From [Eubacterium] siraeum (lineage in GTDB: Bacteria; Bacillota; Clostridia; Oscillospirales; Ruminococcaceae), in assembly GCA_025150425.1 (NCBI GenBank), contig CP102281.1, positions 1,426,001 to 1,490,000 on the forward strand: a DNA stretch of 64,000 nt, in the 5' to 3' direction. The notes under the pieces are model-generated. The model worked only from the letters and a program-made list of their open reading frames with translations. It was not told where the DNA came from and searched no databases. The number at the start of each line of letters is the position of its first letter. Position 1 is the stretch's first letter. The position numbers were made by a program, and so were the translations under genes. This document shows positions 42,267 through 52,348 of this stretch, in pieces.

Positions 42267-42506
42267 TTATACCACTTCGTAAAGGTCTGAGGCTCCGTCC
42301 TTGCCGACCACCTCGACTACCTTAAGAACACGGATTTTAAGCGGGCTTTTGCCCATATTTATCTCAATCTCATCTCCGACCTTGACATCATAAGAGGCTC
42401 TTGCAGGTTTACCGTTTACCGAAACCTTTTCAGCGTCACACGCCTCATTTGCCACTGTTCTTCTTTTGATAAGACGTGATACTTTAAGAAATTTATCAAG
42501 CCGCAT
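42267..42506 (-). CDS. rqcP: RqcP, S4-domain ribosome quality-control factor
   Basis: A 79-residue S4 RNA-binding protein (formerly YabO), which binds 50S-peptidyl-tRNA and helps RqcH add alanine tails to stalled chains. The S4 motif RLDKFLKVSRLIKRRTVANEA spans the N-terminus (in two parts), and KVSVNGKPARASYDVKVGDEI completes the domain. It is first of the rqcP-yabP-yabQ-divIC run and lies after the hup terminator. Confidence 0.92.
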   Translation of the reverse strand: MRLDKFLKVSRLIKRRTVANEACDAEKVSVNGKPARASYDVKVGDEIEINMGKSPLKIRVLKVVEVVGKDGASDLYEVV

Positions 42507-42538
42507 AATAAACCTTTCCTTTAAAACAAAACAAAAAA

Positions 42539-42564
42539 CGGAGGCTGTAAAAATACCGCCTCCG
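42539..42564 (-). terminator. Terminator of hup
   Basis: On the minus strand CGGAGGC/GCCTCCG with a 12-base loop, followed by TTTTTTG. It separates hup from rqcP. Confidence 0.85.
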
Positions 42565-42582
42565 CTATTGAACCAGACTTAA

Positions 42583-42858
42583 TTACTTAGCAACTGCATC
42601 CTTTAAAGCACTGCCTGCCTTGAAAGCGGGAACCTTAGAAGCAGCGATCTTGATCTTGTCGCCTGTACGGGGGTTAACGCCCTCACGAGCTGCACGCTCA
42701 CGAACTTCAAATGTACCGAAACCAACGAGCTGGATCTTTTCGCCCTTGGCAAGTGTTTCTGAAATGCTCTCAACTAAAGCTGAGATTGCCTTTTCTGCAT
42801 CCTTCTTTGTAAGATCTGCCTTTTCAGCAACCATTGTAACTAATTCTGCTTTTGTCAT
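42583..42858 (-). CDS. hup: HU-family DNA-binding protein
   Basis: Nucleoid-associated protein of 91 residues: [40 protein letters not shown], and the arm region [12 protein letters not shown] with KVPAFKAG. All HU/IHF-family landmarks are present. The ATG at 42858 follows TTGGAGGA; the longer frame upstream is not needed. It lies between mazG and rqcP, the order found in Bacillus-like clusters. Bias towards a few codons suggests high expression. Confidence 0.95.
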   Translation of the reverse strand: MTKAELVTMVAEKADLTKKDAEKAISALVESISETLAKGEKIQLVGFGTFEVRERAAREGVNPRTGDKIKIAASKVPAFKAGSALKDAVAK

Positions 42859-42946
42859 TTGAGTAATCCTCCAATTAAAATTATTAATATTGTTAAGCAT
42901 AAAAGCTAACAGACGTAATACGGTCAACCGACTAATTGCTTTACGG

Positions 42947-43732
42947 TTAATCAGAATTTAAAAACAGCGCTTTTATCTGCTCATCTGACAGATTGTCGAG
43001 CGTTTTGCCTTGCGACCTCGTATTACTCTCAAGCTCTCTAAAACGCATTATAAACTTATTTACAGCAAAAGTCAAGGCTTTTTCGCAATCTTTTTTGATA
43101 AAACGTGATAAAATACAGCAAGAGAGTAAAAGTTCCCCAAAATTATCTTCGGTAAGTGCCTCGTTTTTGTCATTAATAGCTAACTCAAGGCTTGCGAGCT
43201 TTTCTTTCACAAGATCAACGGCTTCGCTTGTACCGGAAAGCGCTACGCCCGCATTTGACGCACGCTTGAAAACCTTCTCGCCACGCATAAGCGCAGGCAG
43301 TACCATCGGCACGCTGTCAAGTGTATCCGCAACGGTGTCCTGATGCTTGGATTTCTTTTTGAGCTTGTCCCAGTTTTTAAGAACATCATCCGAATTGTTG
43401 ACGTTCACATCTCCGAAAACGTGCGGATGACGATATATCATCTTCTTTGTGACATCATCGCATATATCGTTGAATTCAAACCTGCCACGCTCTTTTTCGA
43501 TCTCGCAGTGAAAAACCGCCTGAAAAAGCAAATCTCCGAGTTCTTCTTTAAGCATTGCGGCGTCATCTGCGTCGATAGCCTCCATCACCTCATAAGCCTC
43601 CTCCAGAACATTCATCCTGACCGACTTATGATCCTGCTCTCTGTCCCACGGACAGCCGTTCTCGCTTCTGAGTATCCTCGTCACTTCGAGAAGATCGTCA
43701 ATATCATACTTGTCTTTAATTTCAAAATCCAA
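42947..43732 (-). CDS. mazG: Nucleoside triphosphate pyrophosphohydrolase MazG
   Basis: All-alpha NTP pyrophosphohydrolase. The first MazG domain has [31 protein letters not shown] and [12 protein letters not shown] with the metal-binding EExxE/ExxD set. The second, C-terminal copy is degenerate ([14 protein letters not shown]). The TTG at 43732 follows GGAAG and gives 261 residues, matching E. coli MazG (263). The frame is open to 43813, but a TTGACA there looks like a -35 box, so a start further upstream is unlikely. It is between the spoVB-like gene and hup. Confidence 0.88.
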   Translation of the reverse strand: MDFEIKDKYDIDDLLEVTRILRSENGCPWDREQDHKSVRMNVLEEAYEVMEAIDADDAAMLKEELGDLLFQAVFHCEIEKERGRFEFNDICDDVTKKMIYRHPHVFGDVNVNNSDDVLKNWDKLKKKSKHQDTVADTLDSVPMVLPALMRGEKVFKRASNAGVALSGTSEAVDLVKEKLASLELAINDKNEALTEDNFGELLLSCCILSRFIKKDCEKALTFAVNKFIMRFRELESNTRSQGKTLDNLSDEQIKALFLNSD

Positions 43733-43827
43733 ATCGTACACTTCCAATACCTGTCGGACTCTTTTTTTCAGCCCGTTTTTAATCTTATATAATAATACTC
43801 TAAAATCTGTCAAATATCAAGATAATT

Positions 43828-45522
43828 TCAGAATTTTTTTCTTTTTTGTCGATTTAGCAAAGATTTAAGATTAATCTCGTTGAAGATTATCAGTAAAATT
43901 ATATAAACCGCACCGCCCGAAGCTATCGGCAAAAACAGAGCCGTCACAGCATTGACGCTTTCCCGGACAAAGCCATACACAATGCGTGATACGACAGCGC
44001 ATACTATCCCCGCACTCAGAGGAACAGCCATTCTTCTGATAATGTGAAAATCTATCCCGGTGACATTTTCAAGTGCAAAATATCCTCCCAGTGCAACCGC
44101 CGCATACATAATTACCGTTGAAACAGCCGCCCCGTTTATATTGATAGCCGGTACAGATATTGTAAACACATTGAATATCAGCTTTACCGCACAGCCCGGC
44201 AGCATGAGTTTCACAGGAAGATCCGACCGCCCGATGACCTGAAATATTGAAATAAACGTAGATGACAAGGTCAGAAAAACACCGCCAAGCCCCAGTATAA
44301 AGAGCGATGTCGCACTCACCGACACCTCCTGCTGTCTGCCCGAAAACAAAAACTCAAGTATCTGCCTGCTCATAGCCGACAGCCCGAGATACAGCGGAAA
44401 CCCGATAACAAAGTTTGAACGCAGAACAACCGTCACCTTGCGTTCGAATTCCTTCCTGTTACCGAGCGTCCACGCACCTGCTATCTGCGGCAGTGCGCTC
44501 CTGCCGAACATAGCCGTGAAAGAAGGTATCAGCATGAACATCGTCCACGAAAGACCGGTATAACTGCCGTACATAAAGTTTGCAAGCCGCACAGCACCGC
44601 CCTGTGCTTTTATTATATCCGAAAAACACGCCGTAAAATATCCCGGATCGGACGAAAGTGCAAAATTAAGGCAGCGTGGTATCGTGATAAGGTCGATGAA
44701 CGAGGACAGATTCACAACTATTGCGGCGGCGGAAACAGGAATGCAGGATTTTATCAGACGTTTTGCGATTACTGCCACCCTGTCTGTCGAGGTATCGCCC
44801 GCAGATGTATCAATAATCCTTTTGCAGACTTTTTTCCTCACAAGCAGGCAAACGAGTGCACACAGCTCGCTCACCGTAACGGCAAGAACCGCACCTGCCG
44901 CCGCATAAGGCATTATTATATCCACAGCCTCGCTTTCACTTCCTGCGATAACTCCGAATACACTTTCGCCGCCTGCATAGCATTTCATTCCGTATTCTAT
45001 TATAAGATGCGACACAGAAAGTCCTGTCACGGCACGGCAGACCGATTCTGCGACCTGCGACACAGCCGACGGCATCATATTACAGCACCCTTCGTAATAG
45101 CCCTTATATACCGATGATATACAGCACAGAAAAACCGACGGTGCTATTGCGATTATTCCCCATACGCTCTGCGGAGATTGTGCGACCGTATCCGAAAACG
45201 GCCGTGCAAGTGCCAGTATTGCCGCAGTGCCGATAAGACCTGTCGCTCCGAATATCACGACAGCCGTTCTCAGCACCTTTTGCGCATTTGCAAATCTGCG
45301 TAAAGCTATGTTATCCGCAACCGCTTTTATTATAACGGTGGGAACAGCCGCCGCAGTCATAGCGAAAACAGGTGTGTAGAGGCTGTACGCAGTCGAGTAG
45401 TAGCCCATTCCGATACCGCCGAGTATATTGGTGAGCGGTATCTTGAAAACAGCGCCGACTATCTTGCTTATCACCATCGAAACAAAGAGGATTATTGTGT
45501 TTTTTACATAGGTATTTTTCAA
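43828..45522 (-). CDS. spoVB: SpoVB/MurJ-type polysaccharide flippase
   Basis: A 564-residue, about 14-TM membrane protein of the polysaccharide-transport/MVF superfamily, close to Bacillus SpoVB and YtgP, which export lipid-linked cell-wall or cortex precursors. It begins IILFVSMVISKIVGAVFKIP, LTNILGGIGMGYYSTAYSLY, the typical SpoVB start. The start codon is TTG at 45522, eight bases after AAAGGA. It precedes mazG on the same strand, as in Bacillus (spoVT-yabM-mazG). Confidence 0.88.
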   Translation of the reverse strand: MKNTYVKNTIILFVSMVISKIVGAVFKIPLTNILGGIGMGYYSTAYSLYTPVFAMTAAAVPTVIIKAVADNIALRRFANAQKVLRTAVVIFGATGLIGTAAILALARPFSDTVAQSPQSVWGIIAIAPSVFLCCISSVYKGYYEGCCNMMPSAVSQVAESVCRAVTGLSVSHLIIEYGMKCYAGGESVFGVIAGSESEAVDIIMPYAAAGAVLAVTVSELCALVCLLVRKKVCKRIIDTSAGDTSTDRVAVIAKRLIKSCIPVSAAAIVVNLSSFIDLITIPRCLNFALSSDPGYFTACFSDIIKAQGGAVRLANFMYGSYTGLSWTMFMLIPSFTAMFGRSALPQIAGAWTLGNRKEFERKVTVVLRSNFVIGFPLYLGLSAMSRQILEFLFSGRQQEVSVSATSLFILGLGGVFLTLSSTFISIFQVIGRSDLPVKLMLPGCAVKLIFNVFTISVPAININGAAVSTVIMYAAVALGGYFALENVTGIDFHIIRRMAVPLSAGIVCAVVSRIVYGFVRESVNAVTALFLPIASGGAVYIILLIIFNEINLKSLLNRQKRKKF

Positions 45523-45610
45523 ACAATCAGTCCTTTCCGGTTAATTCTATTATCCTTGGGACAAGAATATACCGGATACGGCTATAACTGCATCGCTTTC
45601 GGACAAAAAA

Positions 45611-45638
45611 AGACGCTCACCCAAAACGGATAAGCGTC
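45611..45638 (-). terminator. Terminator after the coiled-coil hypothetical gene
   Basis: On the minus strand GACGCT.ATCC pairs with GGGT.AGCGTC around loop GTTTT, followed by TTTTTTT. Confidence 0.82.
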
Positions 45639-45656
45639 CTTTAATGCTATTCTTTT

Positions 45657-46403
45657 TTATGCCTTGAAGTCAAACGGATGCTTTTCTTCGGGAACGGCAG
45701 ACGGAACATACTGTTCATATGCCGGCTGTGCCTTTCCGCCGCTGAAGTCTACCCTGTCGATTTTAAGCGCATCGTCATTCTTATCACTCTTTTCAAAGCG
45801 ATCATCGGATTTCTCGGAATATGCCGCCTTAATCAGCTTTATCAGTTCTTCTACCGAAGAAGCCGTCACAAGCCGTTCCTCATATTCCTCTTTTTCCTCT
45901 TTCTTAGCTTCCTCCGCCTTTTTTTCGGCGGCTTTTTCTTTGGCTTTTTCAACGTTTTCGTTCTTTTTAAGGCTTTCCTTTATAAGTGCGTAATACGAAA
46001 CGTTGCCCTCGCTGTCAACGCTGATACCGAGCTTTGTAACATTTTCCGAATCATCGCCGAGCTGTTTTCTTATTTCGGGCAGTTCGCCAATAGCCTTATC
46101 AATAATACCTTCGAATTTAGCCCTTTCGGTTTCGTCCGTAGCCATTTTTTCAAGAGTATCGGGAGTTATGACGCAGTTATACTCGCCCTTTCCTGTTGCA
46201 AGATGCTTCTGTGCCTCCTCATCCGAAGAAAAATCAGCCACAATAAAATCAACGTTCTTATATTTGCCTTTAAGCTGTTCAAGATATTTCTGTGCATCCG
46301 TGCTGAGTCTGACCGTTGAGGTTTCCTTCGACTTGTCGGCTTTGTCCGTTGCACTTACGCTGTAAGCAGGCTTGTATTCATAATTTGTGTTTACGGCAGA
46401 CAT
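45657..46403 (-). CDS. Uncharacterised protein with charged helix (DUF6033-like)
   Basis: A 248-residue soluble protein of unknown function. The central domain reads VDFIVADFSSDEEAQKHLA and YNCVITPDTLEKMATDE, a pattern I associate with the clostridial DUF6033 group. It is followed by a very Lys/Glu/Ala-rich helix (about residues 155-190) and a C-terminal PSAVPEEKHPFDFKA tail. The N-terminus is Ser/Thr/Lys-rich without a signal peptide. The ATG at 46403 follows AAGGGTGG. It is 72 bp after a CotF-like gene. Confidence 0.6.
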   Translation of the reverse strand: MSAVNTNYEYKPAYSVSATDKADKSKETSTVRLSTDAQKYLEQLKGKYKNVDFIVADFSSDEEAQKHLATGKGEYNCVITPDTLEKMATDETERAKFEGIIDKAIGELPEIRKQLGDDSENVTKLGISVDSEGNVSYYALIKESLKKNENVEKAKEKAAEKKAEEAKKEEKEEYEERLVTASSVEELIKLIKAAYSEKSDDRFEKSDKNDDALKIDRVDFSGGKAQPAYEQYVPSAVPEEKHPFDFKA

Positions 46404-46474
46404 AATAATACCACCCTTTCCGTACCTTTTCATTGACCCTTCTGTAAAGTATATCGGCAGGAAGGACGGAAACT

Positions 46475-46693
46475 TTAGTTTTTCGGCGGCATTACGCTTT
46501 TCGGCACGTTCCACCCCCGTGAATTCATTTCGTCAATAATAAACGATGCCGCTTCGTTTATGCCTCGCTGGTTGAATGTCAGCTTTGTTCTTATATCGCC
46601 GCTCACCGCACTGCAAAGTATCACGGCATATTTCTGTGCAAGCGAATTTTCAGCCCTCAGAAGCTCATTCAGGCGGTTTTTCTCGTCAATCAT
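46475..46693 (-). CDS. CotF-like small spore coat protein
   Basis: A 72-residue helical protein resembling the Coat F family: LNELLRAENSLAQKYAVILC, then TKLTFNQRGINEAASFIIDE and the family-typical end MNSRGWNVPKS. It is one of a pair with the 65-residue gene immediately upstream (8-bp overlap). A coat or spore-surface role is inferred from the family. Confidence 0.7.
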   Translation of the reverse strand: MIDEKNRLNELLRAENSLAQKYAVILCSAVSGDIRTKLTFNQRGINEAASFIIDEMNSRGWNVPKSVMPPKN

Positions 46694-46883
46694 TCTTCTC
46701 CCCCGTAAGTCCGTTTATAACGCTGATGTGACTGCCGTGTACAGCGGCGCATTTCTGCAGCTTTTCCTTAAGCTGAGGATCGGATATTTCTTCGGCGGCG
46801 GAAATATACCTGTTTTGTATATCCTTTTCCTCGGCAAGCAGCTTTTTAAGCTGTACAGCCTCGTATGATAACATATCGCTCAT
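46686..46883 (-). CDS. Small helical protein, spore-coat-associated (CotF-like partner)
   Basis: A 65-residue helical protein (LSYEAVQLKKLLAEEKDIQN, then AAEEISDPQLKEKLQKCAAV, HGSHISVINGL). It looks like a ferritin-like half-bundle of the kind found in CotF-type proteins. Its stop overlaps the next CotF-like gene by 8 bp. I cannot name it further. Confidence 0.6.
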   Translation of the reverse strand: MSDMLSYEAVQLKKLLAEEKDIQNRYISAAEEISDPQLKEKLQKCAAVHGSHISVINGLTGEKND

Positions 46884-46924
46884 TTTTCATCCTCTTTAAA
46901 ACAGTATTTATATATAAATATAGT

Positions 46925-46953
46925 TTGCATTTCCGTGCGGATTATGCTATAAT
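46925..46953 (+). promoter_or_regulatory. Promoter of lepA
   Basis: TTGCAT (46925-46930), 17 bp, perfect TATAAT (46948-46953), 44 bp before the lepA start. Confidence 0.8.
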
Positions 46954-46996
46954 TTTATGGATAGACTGATTTTTTACAAAAGAAAGGATTTTTAGC

Positions 46997-48811
46997 TTGG
47001 CAGATAAAGACTATATGCAGGAGATACGCAACTTCTGTATCATTGCGCACATAGATCACGGAAAGTCCACTCTGGCGGACAGGATACTCGAACAGACCGA
47101 AACGGTCGCACACAGAGAAATGGAAGAACAGATACTGGACAATATGGATCTTGAGCGTGAAAGAGGCATCACGATCAAAGCCCGTGCGGTAAGGCTGAGA
47201 TACAAAGCCGATGACGGCGAAACCTACGTTTTCAATCTTATAGATACACCCGGTCACGTCGACTTCAACTATGAAGTATCACGTTCGCTGAATGCCTGCG
47301 AGGGTGCAATACTTGTAGTAGACGCAACACAGGGCATTGAGGCGCAGACTCTCGCCAACACCTATCTTGCAATCGAACAGGACCTTGAGCTTGTTCCCGT
47401 AATAAACAAAATCGACCTGCCCTCTGCCCATCCCGATGAAGTAAAGGAAGAAATTGAAACGGTAATAGGCATACCTGCCGATGAAGCTCCGCTTATTTCC
47501 GCAAAAATGGGCATAAACATAAAGGAAGTAATGGAGCAGGTGGTAAAGAACGTTCCCGCTCCCAAGGGAGATCCTAACGCTCCTCTGAAAGCGCTTATCT
47601 TTGACAGCTACTATGACGCTTATAAAGGTGTTATCGTTTATGTAAGAATAAAGGACGGCACATTAAAACCGGGCGACAGGATAAGAATGATGGCTACCGG
47701 TGCTGAGTTCGATGTTGTAGATGTCGGATATATGGGTGCAAAGGCTCTTGAGAACGCAAAGGAGCTTCGTGCAGGCGAGGTCGGATATATAGCCGCATCT
47801 ATAAAGTCGATAGGCGATACAAAGGTCGGTGATACGGTCACTCTTGTAAGCAACCCTGCAAAAGAAGCCCTTGCAGGCTACCGTAACGTAAACCCGATGG
47901 TATACAGCGGTATCTATCCTGCTGACGGTGCAAAGTACGGCGATCTGCGTGACGCTCTGGAAAAGCTCCAGCTTAACGATGCTTCGCTTACATTCGAGCC
48001 GGAAACCTCTATAGCGCTCGGCTTCGGTTTCCGTTGCGGATTCTTAGGACTTCTGCATATGGAAATCATTCAGGAACGACTTGAACGTGAATATAATCTT
48101 GACCTTGTTACCACCGCACCGTCTGTTGTATACAAGATAACAAAGACAGACGGCGAAACTATCTTTATTGATAACCCCACGAACTACCCTGACCCATCCG
48201 AAATAGAAGTGGCGGAAGAGCCTATGGTAAAGGCGAATATCTACACTCCGTCTGAGTATGTCGGCAGTATAATGGATCTGTGTCAGGAAAGACGAGGCAC
48301 ATTCAAGGATATGAAATACCTTGATCTTAACCGTGTTGAGATGCACTACGATCTTCCGCTGAACGAAATAGTATACGACTTCTTCGATGCTCTGAAATCA
48401 CGCACAAAGGGCTATGCAAGCTATGATTATGAAATGTCGGGATTTGTTCCGTCACGTCTTGTAAAGCTTGATATACTCCTTAACGGCGAGGTTGTCGATG
48501 CGCTCTCGTTCGTTGTTCATGCGGATAAGGCTTATGCAAGGGCAAGAAAAATCGCAGAAAAATTAAAGGATAACATTCCCCGTCAGCTGTTTGAGGTACC
48601 TATTCAGGCGGCGGTCGGCGGCAAAATTATTGCAAGAGAAACCGTAAAGGCTATGCGTAAGGACGTGCTTGCAAAGTGCTACGGCGGCGATATTACCCGT
48701 AAGAAGAAACTGCTCGAAAAGCAGAAAGAGGGTAAGAAACGTATGCGTCAGCTCGGCAGTGTCGAAGTTCCGCAGGAAGCGTTTATGGCAGTGCTTAAGC
48801 TTGATGAATAA
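46997..48811 (+). CDS. lepA: Elongation factor 4 (LepA)
   Basis: Ribosomal back-translocase-type GTPase of 604 residues. G1 is [15 protein letters not shown]2 lies in [14 protein letters not shown]3 is DTPGHVDF and G4 is NKIDLPSA. Domains II-V and the LepA-specific C-terminal domain ([20 protein letters not shown]) are complete. The start is TTG at 46997, eight bases after AGAAAGGA. Its stop overlaps the hemW start by 8 bp. Confidence 0.97.
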   Translation: MADKDYMQEIRNFCIIAHIDHGKSTLADRILEQTETVAHREMEEQILDNMDLERERGITIKARAVRLRYKADDGETYVFNLIDTPGHVDFNYEVSRSLNACEGAILVVDATQGIEAQTLANTYLAIEQDLELVPVINKIDLPSAHPDEVKEEIETVIGIPADEAPLISAKMGINIKEVMEQVVKNVPAPKGDPNAPLKALIFDSYYDAYKGVIVYVRIKDGTLKPGDRIRMMATGAEFDVVDVGYMGAKALENAKELRAGEVGYIAASIKSIGDTKVGDTVTLVSNPAKEALAGYRNVNPMVYSGIYPADGAKYGDLRDALEKLQLNDASLTFEPETSIALGFGFRCGFLGLLHMEIIQERLEREYNLDLVTTAPSVVYKITKTDGETIFIDNPTNYPDPSEIEVAEEPMVKANIYTPSEYVGSIMDLCQERRGTFKDMKYLDLNRVEMHYDLPLNEIVYDFFDALKSRTKGYASYDYEMSGFVPSRLVKLDILLNGEVVDALSFVVHADKAYARARKIAEKLKDNIPRQLFEVPIQAAVGGKIIARETVKAMRKDVLAKCYGGDITRKKKLLEKQKEGKKRMRQLGSVEVPQEAFMAVLKLDE

Positions 48812-49898
48812 AGGGCTTTATATCCATATCCCGTTCTGCCTGTCAAAATGCCCCTACTGCGACTTCTACTCGGTAGCTTTTGACAGCGATACGGCGAACA
48901 GATACAAGGACGCAGTGATAAGAAATCTGCGCTGTTATCTGTCGCAGGACGAAAATCTCAGGTTTGACACGGTGTACTTCGGAGGAGGTACACCGATACT
49001 GCTTTGGCGTGAGATATGTGATATTATGGACGAAATTCAGCCGTACATCGCCTCAGACGCAGAAATTACCGTTGAAGCAAATCCTTGCTGTACCGATGAA
49101 AACGCACTTTGTTCATTAAAAACGCACAACGTGAACAGGATTTCATTTGGCTTGCAGAGCGGTAATGATAACGAGCTTAAAGCGCTCGGCAGAAAGCATA
49201 ACAGCAAGGTCGGCGCAGATGCTGTAAAAATGGCATACAAAGCAGGCTTTTATAATATTTCGGGCGACATAATGCTCGGAATACCGCTTCAGACAAGCGA
49301 CAGCCTTATTGAAACGATAAGCTATATGACTTCCCTGCCGCTAAGTCACATTTCGGCGTATATGCTGAAAATCGAGCCGGATACGCCGTTTTCAAAGCGA
49401 CACCTTATTCTTCCTGATGAAGACGGATACGCAAATATTTATCTCGAAACGGTAGAACGTCTTTCAGATAAAGGCTTCAGACAATACGAGATAAGCAATT
49501 TTGCAAAGACAGGTGCGGAAAGCAGGCACAATCTCAGATACTGGCGGTGCGAGGAATATCTCGGCATAGGTCCCGCCGCACATTCTTATTTCAACGGGGA
49601 ACGTTTCGCTGTCGGACGTGACCTCAGAGCGTTTATCGAAAGCGAGGTTCAGCCTGCCATTATAACAGAGCGTGAATGCGGCGACTACGAAGAATGGGCA
49701 ATGCTGAAATTGAGGCTCAGCGAGGGACTTGATTTTGATACGGCTGAAAAACGTTTCGGCGTAACAAAAGACGATATATTAAAAAAGTGCAGGCTGATTC
49801 CCGACGACCTGTATAAAACGGACGATAAGACGATAAGCCTTACCCCGAAGGGATTTCTGGTATCAAATGCCGTTATCGGCATATTAACGGATATATGA
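48804..49898 (+). CDS. hemW: HemW-like radical SAM protein
   Basis: A radical SAM protein of 364 residues, of the oxygen-independent coproporphyrinogen oxidase-like family now called HemW (haem chaperone). It has [17 protein letters not shown] with CX3CX2CxF, the GG motif FGGGTPILL and [11 protein letters not shown]. It lacks the CPO-specific extra Cys after the cluster, as HemW proteins do. The ATG at 48804 overlaps the lepA stop region by 8 bp, the classic lepA-hemW coupling. Confidence 0.92.
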   Translation: MNKGLYIHIPFCLSKCPYCDFYSVAFDSDTANRYKDAVIRNLRCYLSQDENLRFDTVYFGGGTPILLWREICDIMDEIQPYIASDAEITVEANPCCTDENALCSLKTHNVNRISFGLQSGNDNELKALGRKHNSKVGADAVKMAYKAGFYNISGDIMLGIPLQTSDSLIETISYMTSLPLSHISAYMLKIEPDTPFSKRHLILPDEDGYANIYLETVERLSDKGFRQYEISNFAKTGAESRHNLRYWRCEEYLGIGPAAHSYFNGERFAVGRDLRAFIESEVQPAIITERECGDYEEWAMLKLRLSEGLDFDTAEKRFGVTKDDILKKCRLIPDDLYKTDDKTISLTPKGFLVSNAVIGILTDI

Positions 49899-49912
49899 TT
49901 TTTGGAGGAACT

Positions 49913-52282
49913 ATGAACAAGGAATTACTTAAAGCCGATATTGAATCGGTACTTTCCGACAAGTATGAAGTTACAGCGGACAAGGCACAGCCCTATCAAC
50001 TGCACGAAGCGCTTTCATCTGCGATAATGAAACAGATAGCGCCTGTCTGGAAAGACAGCAGAAAGGCTCATCTTGCCACACGCAGAGCGTGCTATTTCTC
50101 AGCCGAATTTTTAGTAGGCAGAGCCATTTACAATAACCTGCTCTGTCTTGGTGTTGAGGACGATGCGAGAGAGGTTCTTTCCTCGCTCGGCGCAAAGCTG
50201 TCTGACCTTGAAGAAATTGAAGATGCCGCACTCGGAAACGGCGGTCTCGGCAGACTTGCGGCTTGCTTTTTAGACAGCGCCGCTACATTGTCTTTACCGC
50301 TTGACGGCTACGGAATACGTTATAAGTACGGACTTTTCAAGCAGTCTATTGTTGACGGATTTCAGAAAGAAGAGGCTGACGACTGGACTAAGTACGGCGA
50401 CCCGTGGAGCAGAAGAAACGAAAGCGACAAGGTAATTATAAACTTTGCGGATCAGTCAGTTGTTGCAGTGCCTTACGATATGCCGATTGTCGCATACGGT
50501 ACAAAAAACATAGGCACGCTCCGTCTGTGGCAGGCTGAGCCTGTGAATACATTCGATTTTCTCAAGTTCAATGCACAGGACTATGTAAACGCAAGCATAG
50601 AACAGATAAAGGCTGAGGATATTTCGAGAGTGCTTTATCCTAATGACGATACAAGAGAGGGCAAGATTCTCCGCTTCAAGCAGCAGTATTTCTTCTGTGC
50701 GGCTTCTCTTGCCGATATTGTGAAAAAGCACAAGGCGGCAGGATATGACATTGAAAAGCTGTACGAAAAGGTAACTATTCAGCTTAACGATACCCACCCC
50801 GTCATATCTATCCCAGAGCTTATAAGAATACTTGTAGATAACGAAGGTCTTTCATTCGAAAAGGCTCTTGAAATTGCCAAAAAGACATTCAACTACACAA
50901 ACCACACCGTAATGGCTGAGGCTATGGAAAAGTGGGGACTTGATATAGTAAAGGAAGTCCTGCCCGAAATTTACGATATTATTTTACAGATAAACGAAGC
51001 TTTCGTTGCCGAAATGTACGCAAAGGATATGCCCAAGGGCAAGACTGACTATATGAAGATGATTTCCGGCGGCGTTGTACATATGGCTAAGATGGCGGTT
51101 TACTGCTCAAGCTACACAAACGGCGTTGCGGCGCTCCATACCGAGATACTTAAGAACGATGTTTTAAAGGACTGGTATCAGCTTTTCCCTGAGAAATTCC
51201 AGAACAAGACAAACGGCATTACCCCAAGACGCTGGATTGCCCTTTGCAACAAGGAGTTATCATCGCTCATAACCGAACAGCTCGGCGATAATTCGTGGGT
51301 GACAGACCTTTCAAGGCTGAAAACGCTTGAAAGACTTCGTGGCGACAACAATATGATGCAGAGATTCATGGATATAAAGCAGGAGAAGAAGAATCAGCTT
51401 GCCGCATATATGAAGGCAAAGGACGGCATTGAGGTTGACGTAAACAGCATTTTTGATATTCAGATAAAGCGTCTGCACGAATATAAGAGACAGCTTCTCA
51501 ATGCGTTCAGCATCCTTTATATCTACTTTGGCATCAAGGACGGAAGCATAAAGAACTTCTACCAGACCACGTTTATTTTCGGTGCTAAATCCGCTCCCGG
51601 ATATATGAGGGCAAAGGCTATCATCAAGTATATAAACGAGATAGGCAGACTTATCAATGCCGATGAAGAAGTAAACAAGCTGATAAAGGTCGTATTCGTG
51701 CAGAATTACAACGTTTCCTATGCGGAAAAGCTGGTTACTGCCGCCGATATTTCAGAGCAGATTTCTACCGCAGGAACAGAAGCGTCCGGTACGGGAAATA
51801 TGAAGTTTATGCTCAACGGCACTGTTACTCTCGGCACATATGACGGTGCAAATGTAGAAATAGTGCAGGAGGCAGGCGAAAGCAACAACTACATCTTCGG
51901 TGCAAGGGTCGAGGAGCTTGAAAAGATAATGAAGGACTATGACCCGAGAAAGCTTATCAGCAAGAACCCGAAAATCAAGCGGGTGCTTGATACGCTTATT
52001 GACGGCACGGTGAGCGATGGCGGAACAGGCGATTTCAAGGAGCTTTACTTTGCTCTGACAGACGGCGCAAGCTGGCACGTTCCCGATCATTACTACCTGC
52101 TCGGCGACCTTGAATCCTACGTTGAGGCAAAGCTGAAGGCAAACAGCGACTATGCAAACTCCCGTCTTGACTTTGCAAGAAAGTGCTGGGCAAATATGTG
52201 CTTCTCGGGCAAGTTCAGCTCGGACAGAACGATAAGCGATTACGCCAAGGAGATATGGAAGATAGAGCCGGTACAGCTGTAA
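49913..52282 (+). CDS. glgP: Glycogen/starch phosphorylase
   Basis: PLP-dependent phosphorolysis of alpha-1,4-glucan to glucose-1-phosphate. It has 789 residues, somewhat shorter than animal phosphorylases. Visible are YFSAEFLVGR, NGGLGRLAACFLDS, the NDTHPVI and NHTVMAEA segments, and the PLP-lysine region EASGTGNMKFMLNG. Strong glycogen or maltodextrin use is expected, together with the GH13 enzyme near 57 kb. The ATG at 49913 follows TTGGAGGAA; hemW ends 15 bp upstream. Confidence 0.95.
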   Translation: MNKELLKADIESVLSDKYEVTADKAQPYQLHEALSSAIMKQIAPVWKDSRKAHLATRRACYFSAEFLVGRAIYNNLLCLGVEDDAREVLSSLGAKLSDLEEIEDAALGNGGLGRLAACFLDSAATLSLPLDGYGIRYKYGLFKQSIVDGFQKEEADDWTKYGDPWSRRNESDKVIINFADQSVVAVPYDMPIVAYGTKNIGTLRLWQAEPVNTFDFLKFNAQDYVNASIEQIKAEDISRVLYPNDDTREGKILRFKQQYFFCAASLADIVKKHKAAGYDIEKLYEKVTIQLNDTHPVISIPELIRILVDNEGLSFEKALEIAKKTFNYTNHTVMAEAMEKWGLDIVKEVLPEIYDIILQINEAFVAEMYAKDMPKGKTDYMKMISGGVVHMAKMAVYCSSYTNGVAALHTEILKNDVLKDWYQLFPEKFQNKTNGITPRRWIALCNKELSSLITEQLGDNSWVTDLSRLKTLERLRGDNNMMQRFMDIKQEKKNQLAAYMKAKDGIEVDVNSIFDIQIKRLHEYKRQLLNAFSILYIYFGIKDGSIKNFYQTTFIFGAKSAPGYMRAKAIIKYINEIGRLINADEEVNKLIKVVFVQNYNVSYAEKLVTAADISEQISTAGTEASGTGNMKFMLNGTVTLGTYDGANVEIVQEAGESNNYIFGARVEELEKIMKDYDPRKLISKNPKIKRVLDTLIDGTVSDGGTGDFKELYFALTDGASWHVPDHYYLLGDLESYVEAKLKANSDYANSRLDFARKCWANMCFSGKFSSDRTISDYAKEIWKIEPVQL

Positions 52283-52292
52283 TAACATAGAA

Positions 52293-52330
52293 TTAAGGCA
52301 ATACCGAACTTTATATCGGTATTGCCTTAA
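52293..52330. repeat. 15-bp perfect inverted repeat after glgP
   Basis: Perfect arms TTAAGGCAATACCGA and TCGGTATTGCCTTAA around an 8-bp loop. It is a strong hairpin without a T-run on the plus strand. It is a likely transcript end or stabiliser between glgP and the esterase gene. Confidence 0.7.
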
Positions 52331-52348
52331 CTAATACAAGGAGGAGAT